A stretch of 64,000 nt of DNA, from contig NZ_AP023439.1 of NCBI RefSeq assembly GCF_014701095.1, forward strand, positions 5,134,001-5,198,000. The letters run 5' to 3'. This DNA is from Streptomyces tuirus (lineage in GTDB: Bacteria > Actinomycetota > Actinomycetes > Streptomycetales > Streptomycetaceae). Both the position numbers and the translations under genes were made by a program. Below the pieces are notes generated by a model. The model was not told the DNA's origin. It saw only the letters and a program-made list of their open reading frames with translations, and made no database searches. Position 1 is the stretch's first letter; the number at the start of each line of letters is the position of its first letter. Below, one piece after another: positions 38,812 through 46,554 of this stretch.

Positions 38812-39170
38812 GATGTGTAGCCGTGCTCCGCGAGCACCTGGCCACCTTTGGCACGGCGGACGACGGGCGGCTGTTCTTCAGCGAGAAGGGCTCGGTCGTC
38901 CCGTCCTCGACCTACTACCGCGTGTGGCAGGAAGCTCGGCTCCTCGCGCTTCCGCCGGCCGTCGCGGCCTCGCCGCTCGCGAGTCGACCGTACGACCTCC
39001 GGCACTCGGCGCTGTCGACGTGGCTCAACGCCGGTGTCGACCCCACCGAGGTGGCCGAGCGCGCCGGCAACAGCGTGAAGGCCCTGCTGACCCGCTATGC
39101 CAAGTGCGTCGACGGACGGCAGGATGTCGCCAACCGGCGAATCGAGGACCTGCTCCGCGAGTACAAGTGA
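38812..39170 (+). pseudogene. Truncated tyrosine integrase (C-terminal catalytic part)
   Basis: About 119 codons match the end of an AICE or phage tyrosine recombinase: FGTADDGRLFFSEKG, YYRVWQEAR, SRPYDLRHSALSTWLNAGVDP, AERAGNSVKALLTRYAKC (nucleophile Tyr). It aligns with residues about 385-495 of the intact integrase at 57012-58502 (for example YRVWQEAR/YWRVWQEAR and RPYDLR). The N-terminal domain and first catalytic Arg are missing. It marks an older element at this locus. Confidence 0.8.
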
Positions 39171-39331
39171 GACAACCTCCACACACACTGAGGCCTCAGG
39201 CATGCCGCCCGGGGCCTCCCTGGTTTCCCGCCCCACCCTGTGTGGATGCTGCCTTCGGAAGCAGCGAGCTGGAGTCCCCCTGCTTGCTGCTGGCAAGTCG
39301 GCAACGTCAATGCGGAGCACAGGGGGGCCTT

Positions 39332-40186
39332 GTGGAGCTGCACGTCACGCGGTGGAAGCGGTACGGGCACGATCGTCTCTACGCCAACCTGCCTGATGGC
39401 ACGGCGGTTGGTTGGGCGGACGTCACGACGGGGGACATCACGGTTTTGCGGGCCGAGTGTCGTGACGACGTAATAGCCGTGCTCACGAAGCACTTACAGA
39501 ACCTCACCGAGCCTGTCCCGCCAGACAGGGCGCCGGAGGTTCAGGCGCGTCCGATGCTGCCGCCTCTGACGCCGGCCGACGACCTGGCTGTCAACCCTCC
39601 CGGGCAGGCGTTGCGTGATCTGCTCGCCGAATCCGGCCCGGGGCTGATGGAGCGAGTCATTTCACGGCTTCTTCGGCGGCCCACGGAGTGGGACTCCTGG
39701 CGAAAGGGATTGGCGGGGGAGCGGCGAGTGGGAGCCGAGTTGAACCGCTTGGGCCGCCACGGCTGGCGCGTCCTGCACTCCGTTTCCTTGGCCAACAAAG
39801 TGGATATCGATCACTTACTGATCGGGCCTGGTGGAGTGTTCAGCATCAATACGAAGCACCACCACAAGCGGGCCGTATGGGTCGGGGACGATTCCGTGAA
39901 AGTCGATCACGGGAAACCGGCACCCTATGCACGCAAGAGCCGGGCGGAGGCCAAGCGGGTCGCCCGAGTGCTTGAGCGCTATTGCGACTTCTCGGTGCCG
40001 GTGGAGCCGGTGCTCGTCTTCGTGGGTGTCACCGAGCTGAAGGTGGTCGCTACGCAGCTCGATGTCCGGGTGTACCAGGAGCGCCAGGTATCGGCACTCG
40101 CTCCCCTCTCAGGCGTTCTCACGGCCGACCAGGTGGAGCAGGTGTACGGCATCGCTCGCCATCGCCAGGCTTGGAGTCTGGCTTGA
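39332..40186 (+). CDS. NERD-domain protein (nuclease-related)
   Basis: A 284-aa protein. The N-terminal domain VELHVTRWKRYGHDRLYANLPDGT precedes a NERD domain with VGAELNRLGRHGWRVLHSV and the core VDIDHLLIGPGGVFSINTKHHHK (the Asp and Lys of the nuclease-like motif retained). It is a paralogue of the protein at 29709-30512, which lacks the Asp. GTG at 39332 follows GGGGGG. NERD proteins are predicted nucleases, sometimes in defence contexts; the role here is unknown. Confidence 0.82.
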   Translation: MELHVTRWKRYGHDRLYANLPDGTAVGWADVTTGDITVLRAECRDDVIAVLTKHLQNLTEPVPPDRAPEVQARPMLPPLTPADDLAVNPPGQALRDLLAESGPGLMERVISRLLRRPTEWDSWRKGLAGERRVGAELNRLGRHGWRVLHSVSLANKVDIDHLLIGPGGVFSINTKHHHKRAVWVGDDSVKVDHGKPAPYARKSRAEAKRVARVLERYCDFSVPVEPVLVFVGVTELKVVATQLDVRVYQERQVSALAPLSGVLTADQVEQVYGIARHRQAWSLA

Positions 40187-40335
40187 GTAGGTGCTTCTCA
40201 GCGAGCTACCGGCCTTCCCTGCGGGGCCTGTGGGTGGTTTCCAGGGTGCGACCGTCGTCGGGGCGGGGTGCCCTGTCAGTGCCGTCTCTTACGCTCCGCT
40301 CTTGAACAAGCAGTTCGAGGGGAGAGGGGACGCGG

Positions 40336-40758
40336 ATGGGTGGCAACGCATGGACGCACACGGGCCCGTATCGGCGTGATCTGGCGGCCGCGTTCCGGCA
40401 GGAGTAGGAAGACGAGCTGGCGCGGGACAACCACGGCTTCGAGGGGCGGTCTGTCGTGGAACTGTGGCGCGACCCGGAGTGGCATGAGTACATCTTCACC
40501 GGCGGCACAAGCTCCGTGTTGGACTTCCCTCTCATGATCGAGGCCGCGGACACCGATGACGGTCCGTTCATGCGGCCGCTGACCGATGACGAAGTGCGAG
40601 CGTGGGCTCCTCACGGCCGGCCCACCTACGAGGAGTGGGACGCCGCGCTCGACTCTGAGCAGTTGGACTTCCCACGCCGCGCCCGGGGGAACTGCACAGT
40701 GCTCTACCGCGACGGTAGGCCCGCGCAGGTGGCCTACTGGGGGGTCACCGCCGACTAG
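40336..40758 (+). pseudogene. Conserved small protein gene interrupted by in-frame TAG
   Basis: The frame starting MGGNAWTHTGPYRRDLAAAF has a TAG stop at codon 24 (40405-40407) and continues without further stops to 40758: HGFEGRSVVELWRDPEWHEYIFTGG, EWDAALDSEQLDFPRR, NCTVLYRDGRPAQVAYWGV. A CAG-to-TAG change would restore it. Translation could restart at GTG 40456 to give 100 aa. A second, more decayed copy of its 3' end lies at about 41480-41545. The family is unknown. Confidence 0.7.
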
Positions 40759-40825
40759 GGGAGTCGGTATCGCCTTGCGCTGTGGCCCCACACCTGTCCC
40801 GGATCCGGGGACACATCGTTTTGCG

Positions 40826-41011
40826 GGGCTCACCTGGGAGAACGCTCCAAGATCCCGTCCACGCCTCGTCCACAGACCCGGCATACGGCCGCTCCGTGCG
40901 GCACACGCCTGCACACACGCGAAGACCCCGGCCTCACGTTTCCGCTGGTGACGGGGTCTTTGGGCACCTCATGCTGGGTGCCCCCCGCAGGATTCGAACC
41001 TGCACACGGCT
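40826..41011. repeat. Left copy of an imperfect direct repeat: spacer, terminator and degenerate att
   Basis: About 180 bp here matches 41610-41791 closely (AAGATCCCGTCCACGCCTCG, CCACAGACCC, ACGGGGTCTTTGGGCACCTC). It ends with a degenerate tRNA-Arg 3' segment (40978-41011) that differs from the intact att by a substitution and a 2-nt deletion. The offset between copies is about 785 bp. Confidence 0.85.
40922..40960 (-). terminator. tRNA-type terminator hairpin, copy 1
   Basis: AAGACCCCG (40922-40930) pairs with CGGGGTCTT (40952-40960). In the minus orientation it would follow the tRNA-Arg 3' end, so it is probably the original tRNA terminator displaced by insertion. Confidence 0.7.
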
Positions 41012-41479
41012 GCACTGGCCCATACGGTGCGGGCGGGGCATCGGTGGATCGAGCTCTCCGACGGTCGCGTCACCGTCTACGGCGTGTGTCCGCCAGATCC
41101 CTTTCAACGGTGCCGTATCGAGCACCGGCTGGCCTGCTTGGCACAACGGCTACCGGATATGGGCTGACCTGGGTAATCGCTCGGCCGCGACCGGCTCCCC
41201 GTCGACCTGCGGACGAGCCGGATGCCGCAGTCGCAGGTGATCGCGAGAGGTTTCCTTCGAAACTTACCGAAAGGCTATTGACTTATGGCGCCTGGTGTAC
41301 ATCGTGGTTAGTAGGCCATAACACCGAAAGAGTTGCAAAGTCGATGAGGACGTCTAGCCGGCTCGTGACTTGGACAGGATGTGGTTCAGGCCCCCAGCAA
41401 GCCGGCGCGATACCGAGGCAACAGTGACGACTGAAGCTTCAGGACACGAGCAGTACTACTGGGGACTGTTTTTTGCCCT

Positions 41480-41545
41480 CAAGGCGCGGCCACTGCACTG
41501 TGCTCTACCGCGACGGTTAGCCGATCGAGATCGGCTACTGCGGTG
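41480..41545 (+). pseudogene. Decayed fragment of the 40336 gene family
   Basis: The plus strand reads CTVLYRDG, a TAG stop, then PIEIGYCG. This is homologous to NCTVLYRDGRPAQVAYWG at the end of the 40336 gene. Only the last about 20 codons survive. Its distance to the following att copy (about 273 nt) matches that of the first copy (about 281 nt), which supports duplication of the whole segment. Confidence 0.65.
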
Positions 41546-41702
41546 CACCGCCGATGAACCGACCCTCAGGCTCCTGGACTTGACCGGGGGCCTCGCCGTC
41601 TGCCGGAGCTGACCTGGGCAGACGTCTCAAGATCCCGTCCACGCCTCGTCCACAGACCCCGGCATACGACCGCTCCGGGCCGCACACGCCTGCACATACG
41701 CG

Positions 41703-41742
41703 AAGACCCCGCACTCAGCGTTTCCGCTGATGACGGGGTCTT
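41703..41742 (-). terminator. tRNA-type terminator hairpin, copy 2
   Basis: AAGACCCCG (41703-41711) pairs with CGGGGTCTT (41734-41742), with an inner CAGCG/CGCTG stem around TTTC. It lies next to the left att copy, as expected for the region downstream of a tRNA 3' end. Confidence 0.75.
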
Positions 41743-41759
41743 TGGGCACCTCATACAGG

Positions 41760-41801
41760 GTGCCCCCGGCAGGATTCGAACCTGCGCACACGGCTCCGGA
41801 G
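41760..41801. mobile_element. Left attachment site of the AICE (42-bp tRNA-Arg 3' duplicate)
   Basis: These 42 bp are identical to 59991-60032, the 3' half of tRNA-Arg(CCG) from the anticodon loop to the end, including the GATTCGAACC T-arm. Identity stops exactly at 41802/60033. This is the hallmark of site-specific integration into a tRNA 3' end by a tyrosine recombinase. Confidence 0.93.
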
Positions 41802-42045
41802 AGCATGCCTATGCTGCACTAGAAATGCGGCCTGACCTGGGTGTTTCCGCTGCTAGGTACAGCGCGGGGCTGATCTCTATCGCATACCGTGCGCCGCGTG
41901 CCAGCAACAGGCAACAGCCAGTCCGACGCGGTCGCCGTGCCTGTCGTCCGCACCGAGGGTGGGGGACTTAGGGGGCCCCTCGCGCCGGTTGATCTAGGCC
42001 CACTAACATCGACGGCCACATCTCAACGGTGGGGGAGCGTACGTC

Positions 42046-42870
42046 TTGGCGTCAGCGAGCAATCCGACTGAAGGTCCTGTCGAGCGACTCCTTGAGCACG
42101 AAAGGACCATTCAGAGGCTGCGTCGTGAGCTTCGCTCAGCTCGCGTGTGGAGATTATTTATCATTTCGACGTTTTCGGCTACCCCGGTTCTGTTGCTCGT
42201 TGTGGGGCTGGCGAACGTATTCACTTGGGGGCGCGTCGATATCACACGAGTGAATATTGCATGCGTTCCGGTAGTTTTCGCGCTCTTGATCGCTAGTTGG
42301 ATACTCGGTACGAGCACCATTGATCACGTTAACTGGGAGACTGAATATATAACCGGCCGACGCATCGATCTAGAGTTGGCCATCGAACGCAAGAGGCTTC
42401 ACGCGGTCAACCTTGATCTCCCGACGGAAACTCGGCGGCACATTTATCGGGAGACGGTTCCCGCAGTCATTGAGAAGTACCGCAATGAACAAATGCACTA
42501 TCGACGGATACATAATATATTCCAGAGCTTAATTATCGTTGGGTCTCTTGGGGCTTCGACCATTGCGGGATTGGCGGATACGCCTCCCCCCTATAAGTGG
42601 ATCCTTGTTGGTGTAAATTTTGCGGTTGGTGCCGCTGCCGGATTCACTGGCTACTTCAAGTTCCGAGAGCGGAGCTTCTACTTGCAGCAAACTGCGGATT
42701 CCATTGAGGAGGAGCTCGACAATTTCAGTCTGAGGGTTGGTCGCTACAAGAACCAGGGAGACGATGCGGCCGCACTTGCAGATTTCACCGATCGCGTGGA
42801 AACCCTGAAGAGTGATCAGCGGAAAAGGCAGCAACAGTTAGACCAGCCCACTGAGACACCCGAGGGGTAG
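42046..42870 (+). CDS. SLATT/DUF4231-like four-TM protein, probable defence effector
   Basis: A 274-aa membrane protein. TM segments are at about 37-58, 71-90, 158-177 and 184-204, with a cytosolic helical section between the pairs and a charged C-terminal tail. HYRRIHNIFQSLIIVGSLGAS followed by the second TM and FRERSFYLQQTADSIEEELDNF matches the DUF4231/SLATT pattern. SLATT proteins are predicted pore-forming effectors linked to nucleotide-signalling (SMODS/SLOG) defence. The TTG at 42046 has GGGGGAG 8 nt upstream. GC is low for the genome. It converges on the ATPase gene, 47 bp apart. Confidence 0.8.
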   Translation: MASASNPTEGPVERLLEHERTIQRLRRELRSARVWRLFIISTFSATPVLLLVVGLANVFTWGRVDITRVNIACVPVVFALLIASWILGTSTIDHVNWETEYITGRRIDLELAIERKRLHAVNLDLPTETRRHIYRETVPAVIEKYRNEQMHYRRIHNIFQSLIIVGSLGASTIAGLADTPPPYKWILVGVNFAVGAAAGFTGYFKFRERSFYLQQTADSIEEELDNFSLRVGRYKNQGDDAAALADFTDRVETLKSDQRKRQQQLDQPTETPEG

Positions 42871-42917
42871 AGGTCAACTGTTGGCACGGCCGGCTAAGGG
42901 CGACCTGCTAGAGATTT

Positions 42918-44903
42918 TTATGGCGTGCCAATTTCATTGGCCACTTGGAAGATCTCACCTGCGACGACTGCCTCCTGTTGGCGCGCATAATGGGCCAGTG
43001 ATTCACGCAGTTTTTCACGGTCGGTCGAAATGGGCGTTCCGCTCTGCCATGCTGACCTATGTGATGCCAACTCGGCAATCAACTGGGCCCTTTCTGGAGT
43101 CTCGACACCGCGCCCAATTACTTCCACACAATTCGGTGGAACGTAGAGTCGCACCCTATTTACGGCGGGTTCAGTAAGTCGCCGAATTCGGGCTCCCTTG
43201 GCTGCTGATTGTGCTGCCGAAATTTTGAACCCAACCGTCGAGTAGACCTTGGAGAGGGAATTGCGCTTGTAGAACTCGCTCAGAATGCTCTTGCCGTGAA
43301 AACGTTCCAATGCTTCGCCGGAATCAAGGATTGCTTGCACTCGTGCTCGATACTCTTGAGCTCTAGCTGGAAGATCAATCTGCCCGATTTCCGCTTTAAG
43401 TTCTGCAACTTTTCTATCGATGTCATCAGTTGCCTGCTGCGAATCTGCCTTGTCTGTTGTAATGAAACTTCCTGGCATGGTTGCACGGATACGGAGTCTT
43501 ACCTCTTCGCCTACGCGATCGGAAATGATCGCATCAAGGGATCGCTTGACGTCGTTTAGGGACGTCATACCAATCGTTTGCCCGTGGTCCTTAAGAAGTT
43601 CCCAAAGCTGATCAGGGTCCAATAGTAGGTTCTCAATCATGGCTACAGGCCATGGAACTACAAAGTCTGGAAGCCCAGAAGCCGAGGTATCGGAATCGAC
43701 TAGACCGAAAACCGGCATACCAGGGAGATGGAGAGATGCGCCTCTCAGGGATTTGGCTGCACTGACAACTTCATTCCTGCTTCTGGCTGGCGCGATTGCC
43801 CAATGTTCCACTTCGGGGATAAGAATTTTCATCAGGCGCTCGTCTGTAACGGCCGACCGATTGCCGGTTACAGTTGATTCACCTTCAACGAAGACAATCG
43901 GCTTGCCGCGCGTGAGCATGTGAGTGCTCCCGGTCAAGCTACGTGCAATTTCAAGGCGCTCTGCCGATGCGCTCAATCTGGACAACTGATTTTCAGTTGC
44001 GTACCCGGGCGGAGACAAGATATAAAGTTCATCATCCTGTAGAGAGTCAAGGAAAACTGGTGACTGCGTAGCGAAGATGAATTGAGCCCGCTCCTGACGT
44101 GCAATGGTTCGCATATACTCCAGGACATTCAACTGCAGAAGTGGGTGCAGGTGAATCTCAGGCTCATCGAGAAGTACCGTAATTGGAACGACGGTAGGAA
44201 CGGGCGTGTGGTCGCCATCCACCATGGCTCTCGCTTCACGCTCGACGAACGGCAGGAAGAGAGAAATGGCCGCCTTCTCACCTGACGACAAATCGTCAAT
44301 ATCGAAGGTGGGCCCCTCAACCAGGCCAGCCCTCCGGAAGAGAACCCGGATGTTCTGATTCGCGGCTGAGTCAATTCCGGCGAACTCCAGATGTGGAAGC
44401 AGGATGGAAACTAGCTGTTTCAAAGGGGAGAGGAGGTCAGGGACTGTTCCGGCCACAATCTGCCCACCTTGAGCCTCGAACTGGGCGTTGACTAGGTCGC
44501 GCTTTTGGTTGCTGAGGCGGACAAGTGATGTTTTCGCGAGAGCGTTTGATTCATCAGCAGAGCTGGCGTTTCGGATCATTCCAGATAGGAAGTGCAGACC
44601 GGATGGAGGGCCGTACTGATACTGCGGGATGGAATCAGCCTTGAGGATATCTTCGAACGAATAAGGAAATCCGCTCACGTGCATATCGGATAGTTGAGTG
44701 CTTCGCCAGGTGCGATGCGGCCCTACGTATAGCAACTCGGAGCCGGGTTCCAAGAATTGCTGTCTCCTTGCTTTGATTCCCTCCAGGAGGGTGGACTTTC
44801 CGGCCCCGTTTGGCCCCGCAATCGCAACAATGTTCGGCAGCTCGGCCGCCTGTGCTCGGACCAAGCCGCGAGTTGCCGGAATGTCAAAGGATCGAACGGC
44901 CAT
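42918..44903 (-). CDS. OLD-like ATPase with C-terminal TOPRIM/DUF4435-like domain
   Basis: A 661-aa ABC/AAA-type ATPase. Walker A is GPNGAGKST (30-38), the ABC signature is LSSGEKAAISL (205-215), Walker B is VLLDEPEIHLHP (243-254), and FATQSP (278-283) has Gln at the usual switch His. A TOPRIM-like domain follows: IVFVEGEST (Glu340), VFGLVDSDTS (Asp403, Asp405) and WPVAMIENLLLDPDQLWELL, as in DUF4435. About 170 C-terminal residues are unassigned. Alternatives are a class-1/2 OLD nuclease or a fused PARIS-like (AriA-AriB) protein. AGGA 7 nt upstream supports the ATG at 44903. Low GC. Confidence 0.82.
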   Translation of the reverse strand: MAVRSFDIPATRGLVRAQAAELPNIVAIAGPNGAGKSTLLEGIKARRQQFLEPGSELLYVGPHRTWRSTQLSDMHVSGFPYSFEDILKADSIPQYQYGPPSGLHFLSGMIRNASSADESNALAKTSLVRLSNQKRDLVNAQFEAQGGQIVAGTVPDLLSPLKQLVSILLPHLEFAGIDSAANQNIRVLFRRAGLVEGPTFDIDDLSSGEKAAISLFLPFVEREARAMVDGDHTPVPTVVPITVLLDEPEIHLHPLLQLNVLEYMRTIARQERAQFIFATQSPVFLDSLQDDELYILSPPGYATENQLSRLSASAERLEIARSLTGSTHMLTRGKPIVFVEGESTVTGNRSAVTDERLMKILIPEVEHWAIAPARSRNEVVSAAKSLRGASLHLPGMPVFGLVDSDTSASGLPDFVVPWPVAMIENLLLDPDQLWELLKDHGQTIGMTSLNDVKRSLDAIISDRVGEEVRLRIRATMPGSFITTDKADSQQATDDIDRKVAELKAEIGQIDLPARAQEYRARVQAILDSGEALERFHGKSILSEFYKRNSLSKVYSTVGFKISAAQSAAKGARIRRLTEPAVNRVRLYVPPNCVEVIGRGVETPERAQLIAELASHRSAWQSGTPISTDREKLRESLAHYARQQEAVVAGEIFQVANEIGTP

Positions 44904-45059
44904 GTTGGTGTTCCTGGGTAGCAGTGGCAGATGCGGGCGATGCTAGCGCCCGTGTGACATCAGAGGTGGGGGAATCGAGAGTGGGGTGGACCTCTACCAA
45001 GACCGCCTCGTCGTGGGAAGCTTGAGCCAGACGACTATCGGACGGAGGAGGCAGAGCCC

Positions 45060-45521
45060 GTGTCGCAGCAGGCCAGCCCTCGGGGGACCTTCTTGCAGAT
45101 CGCGGAGGTGGTGAAGGCCCGGATTCAGGCGGACCCGCAGATGGCACAGCTTCCGGCCGCCGGAGACCTCATGCGGGATCACGGTGTCTCGCGTGGAGTC
45201 GTGCTCCGCGCCTTCAAGGAGCTACAGGCAGACGGGGTCGCCGAGCCTGTGCGCGGTGGCCGATGGAGGGTCGTACGCCAAGGCGAGCAGGTCGACCGGC
45301 GACCGCTGGAAGAGCGCATCGCCGACATCATCGCGACCGAAAGGTTCGCGGTGGGGGCCAAGTTCCTCAGTGCGTCGGATCTGATGGGCAGGTTCGGTGT
45401 CTCCCGACCGACCGTGACCAAGGCTCTCGACAAGCTCGAAGCCGCCGGCGTGCTGGCGAGTGAAGGTCAGGGCAAGGTGCGGACGGTCCGCACTGTGCCG
45501 AACCGAGAGGGGCGTTCGTAG
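45060..45521 (+). CDS. GntR-family regulator with two winged helices (KorSA-like)
   Basis: A 153-aa protein made of two GntR-type winged helices in tandem: AAGDLMRDHGVSRGVVLRAFKELQADGVAEPV (about 33-65) and SASDLMGRFGVSRPTVTKALDKLEAAGVL (about 103-132). It lacks the usual GntR ligand domain. In pSAM2, the GntR-type KorSA represses the activator of replication and transfer, and this gene is in the comparable position. GTG at 45060 follows GGAGGAGG. It is divergent from the defence-like ATPase. Confidence 0.88.
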   Translation: MSQQASPRGTFLQIAEVVKARIQADPQMAQLPAAGDLMRDHGVSRGVVLRAFKELQADGVAEPVRGGRWRVVRQGEQVDRRPLEERIADIIATERFAVGAKFLSASDLMGRFGVSRPTVTKALDKLEAAGVLASEGQGKVRTVRTVPNREGRS

Positions 45522-45522
45522 C

Positions 45523-46089
45523 TTGTCGACGTTGACGGAGTGGGCCTACCCGCTCGCGGAATCCCTGCTCGCTGAGCCGCTGCCGCGACGGTGGCGGCAT
45601 TGCTTGGGCGTCGCCGAGAGGGCGCGGACCATCGCGCTCATCCTCGGAGACGACGCCGAGCTGCTGGAAGCCGCGGCAGTCCTGCACGACATTGGCTATG
45701 CACCCGACCTCGCCAAGACCGGCTTTCACCCCCTTGATGGTGCTCGCTACCTCCGGGACGTCGCGAACGCCGACGAGCGGGTCGTGCACCTGGTGGCCCA
45801 CCACTCCTGTGCGTGGATGGAGGCCGATGCGCGCGGCCTGCGCGAAGAGCTGGAGGGGGAGTTCCCCCGCGAGAGCGCGCACCTGAACGACGCTCTCTGC
45901 TTCTGCGACATGAACACGACGCCCGACGGCACGCCCACGAATCCTGTAGACCGGATCAACGAGATTGCCGGCCGCTACGGGCCAGACAGCTTGATCGGCA
46001 CGTTCATTCGTCGCGCCGAACCCGAGATCCTAGCGAGCACCGCACGCGTACTTGAGAGGGTCGCCGACGCCAAGCGTCAGCCGATGTAG
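45523..46089 (+). CDS. HD-domain phosphohydrolase-like protein
   Basis: A 188-aa HD-domain protein. RRWRHCLGVAERA supplies the first His, AAVLHDIGYAP the HD pair, HPLDGARYL and LVAHHS the next His residues, and CFCDMNT a later Asp. Such proteins hydrolyse nucleotides or nucleotide phosphates. It begins 1 nt after the GntR stop at TTG 45523 (TTG 45532 is an alternative), so it is probably coupled. Its 3' end overlaps the convergent NUDIX gene by 13 bp. Confidence 0.82.
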   Translation: MSTLTEWAYPLAESLLAEPLPRRWRHCLGVAERARTIALILGDDAELLEAAAVLHDIGYAPDLAKTGFHPLDGARYLRDVANADERVVHLVAHHSCAWMEADARGLREELEGEFPRESAHLNDALCFCDMNTTPDGTPTNPVDRINEIAGRYGPDSLIGTFIRRAEPEILASTARVLERVADAKRQPM

Positions 46090-46550
46090 GGCGCTGTCCG
46101 GGCCCGGTCCATCGCGTGCTCGATGCGGAGTCGCATGGTGGGGTGGACGTCCAACTCCCGCAGGTCCGTTGGGGCAACCCAACGGACCTGCGTCGTTTCG
46201 TTGCTCGTACGCAGCTCGCCGCCGATCGGGCGCGCGCGGAAGCAGATGCTGAACTGCTGCCGGATCTCGCCGTCGTCGTACTGCATGACGTGGCCAGGGT
46301 CCGTGTAGATCCCGGACATGTCGACGACCTCGGCTTTGATGCCCGTCTCTTCCCAGACCTCACGGACCACCGTGTCGCTGATGGACTCGCCCACGTCGTG
46401 GCCGCCGCCGGGCAGCGCCCAACGTCCGTTGTCGGACCGCTGGATCATGAGCACTTGGCCCGCGTCGTTCTGCACGAACGCTACGACCGATGGCACGACC
46501 GAGTTGGCCGGCGGAGCGTCCGGGTCGTGCAAGTAGTCGATGCGTCCCAT
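46077..46550 (-). CDS. NUDIX hydrolase
   Basis: A 157-aa NUDIX protein with the complete Nudix box (GX5EX7REVXEEXGI in GHDVGESISDTVVREVWEET). RWALPGGGHD precedes it. NUDIX proteins are common in AICEs of the pSAM2 type, where they lie near regulators; the substrate is unknown. ATG at 46550 is 4 nt after the stop of the XRE gene, so the two form an operon. GGGAG lies 9-13 nt upstream. Confidence 0.92.
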   Translation of the reverse strand: MGRIDYLHDPDAPPANSVVPSVVAFVQNDAGQVLMIQRSDNGRWALPGGGHDVGESISDTVVREVWEETGIKAEVVDMSGIYTDPGHVMQYDDGEIRQQFSICFRARPIGGELRTSNETTQVRWVAPTDLRELDVHPTMRLRIEHAMDRARTAPYIG

Positions 46551-46554
46551 GCTC

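Noticed and set aside
40948..41427. Frame with VPPAGFEPAHG
   Set aside because: This peptide is the translation of a tRNA 3' end and is a common false ORF at att sites.
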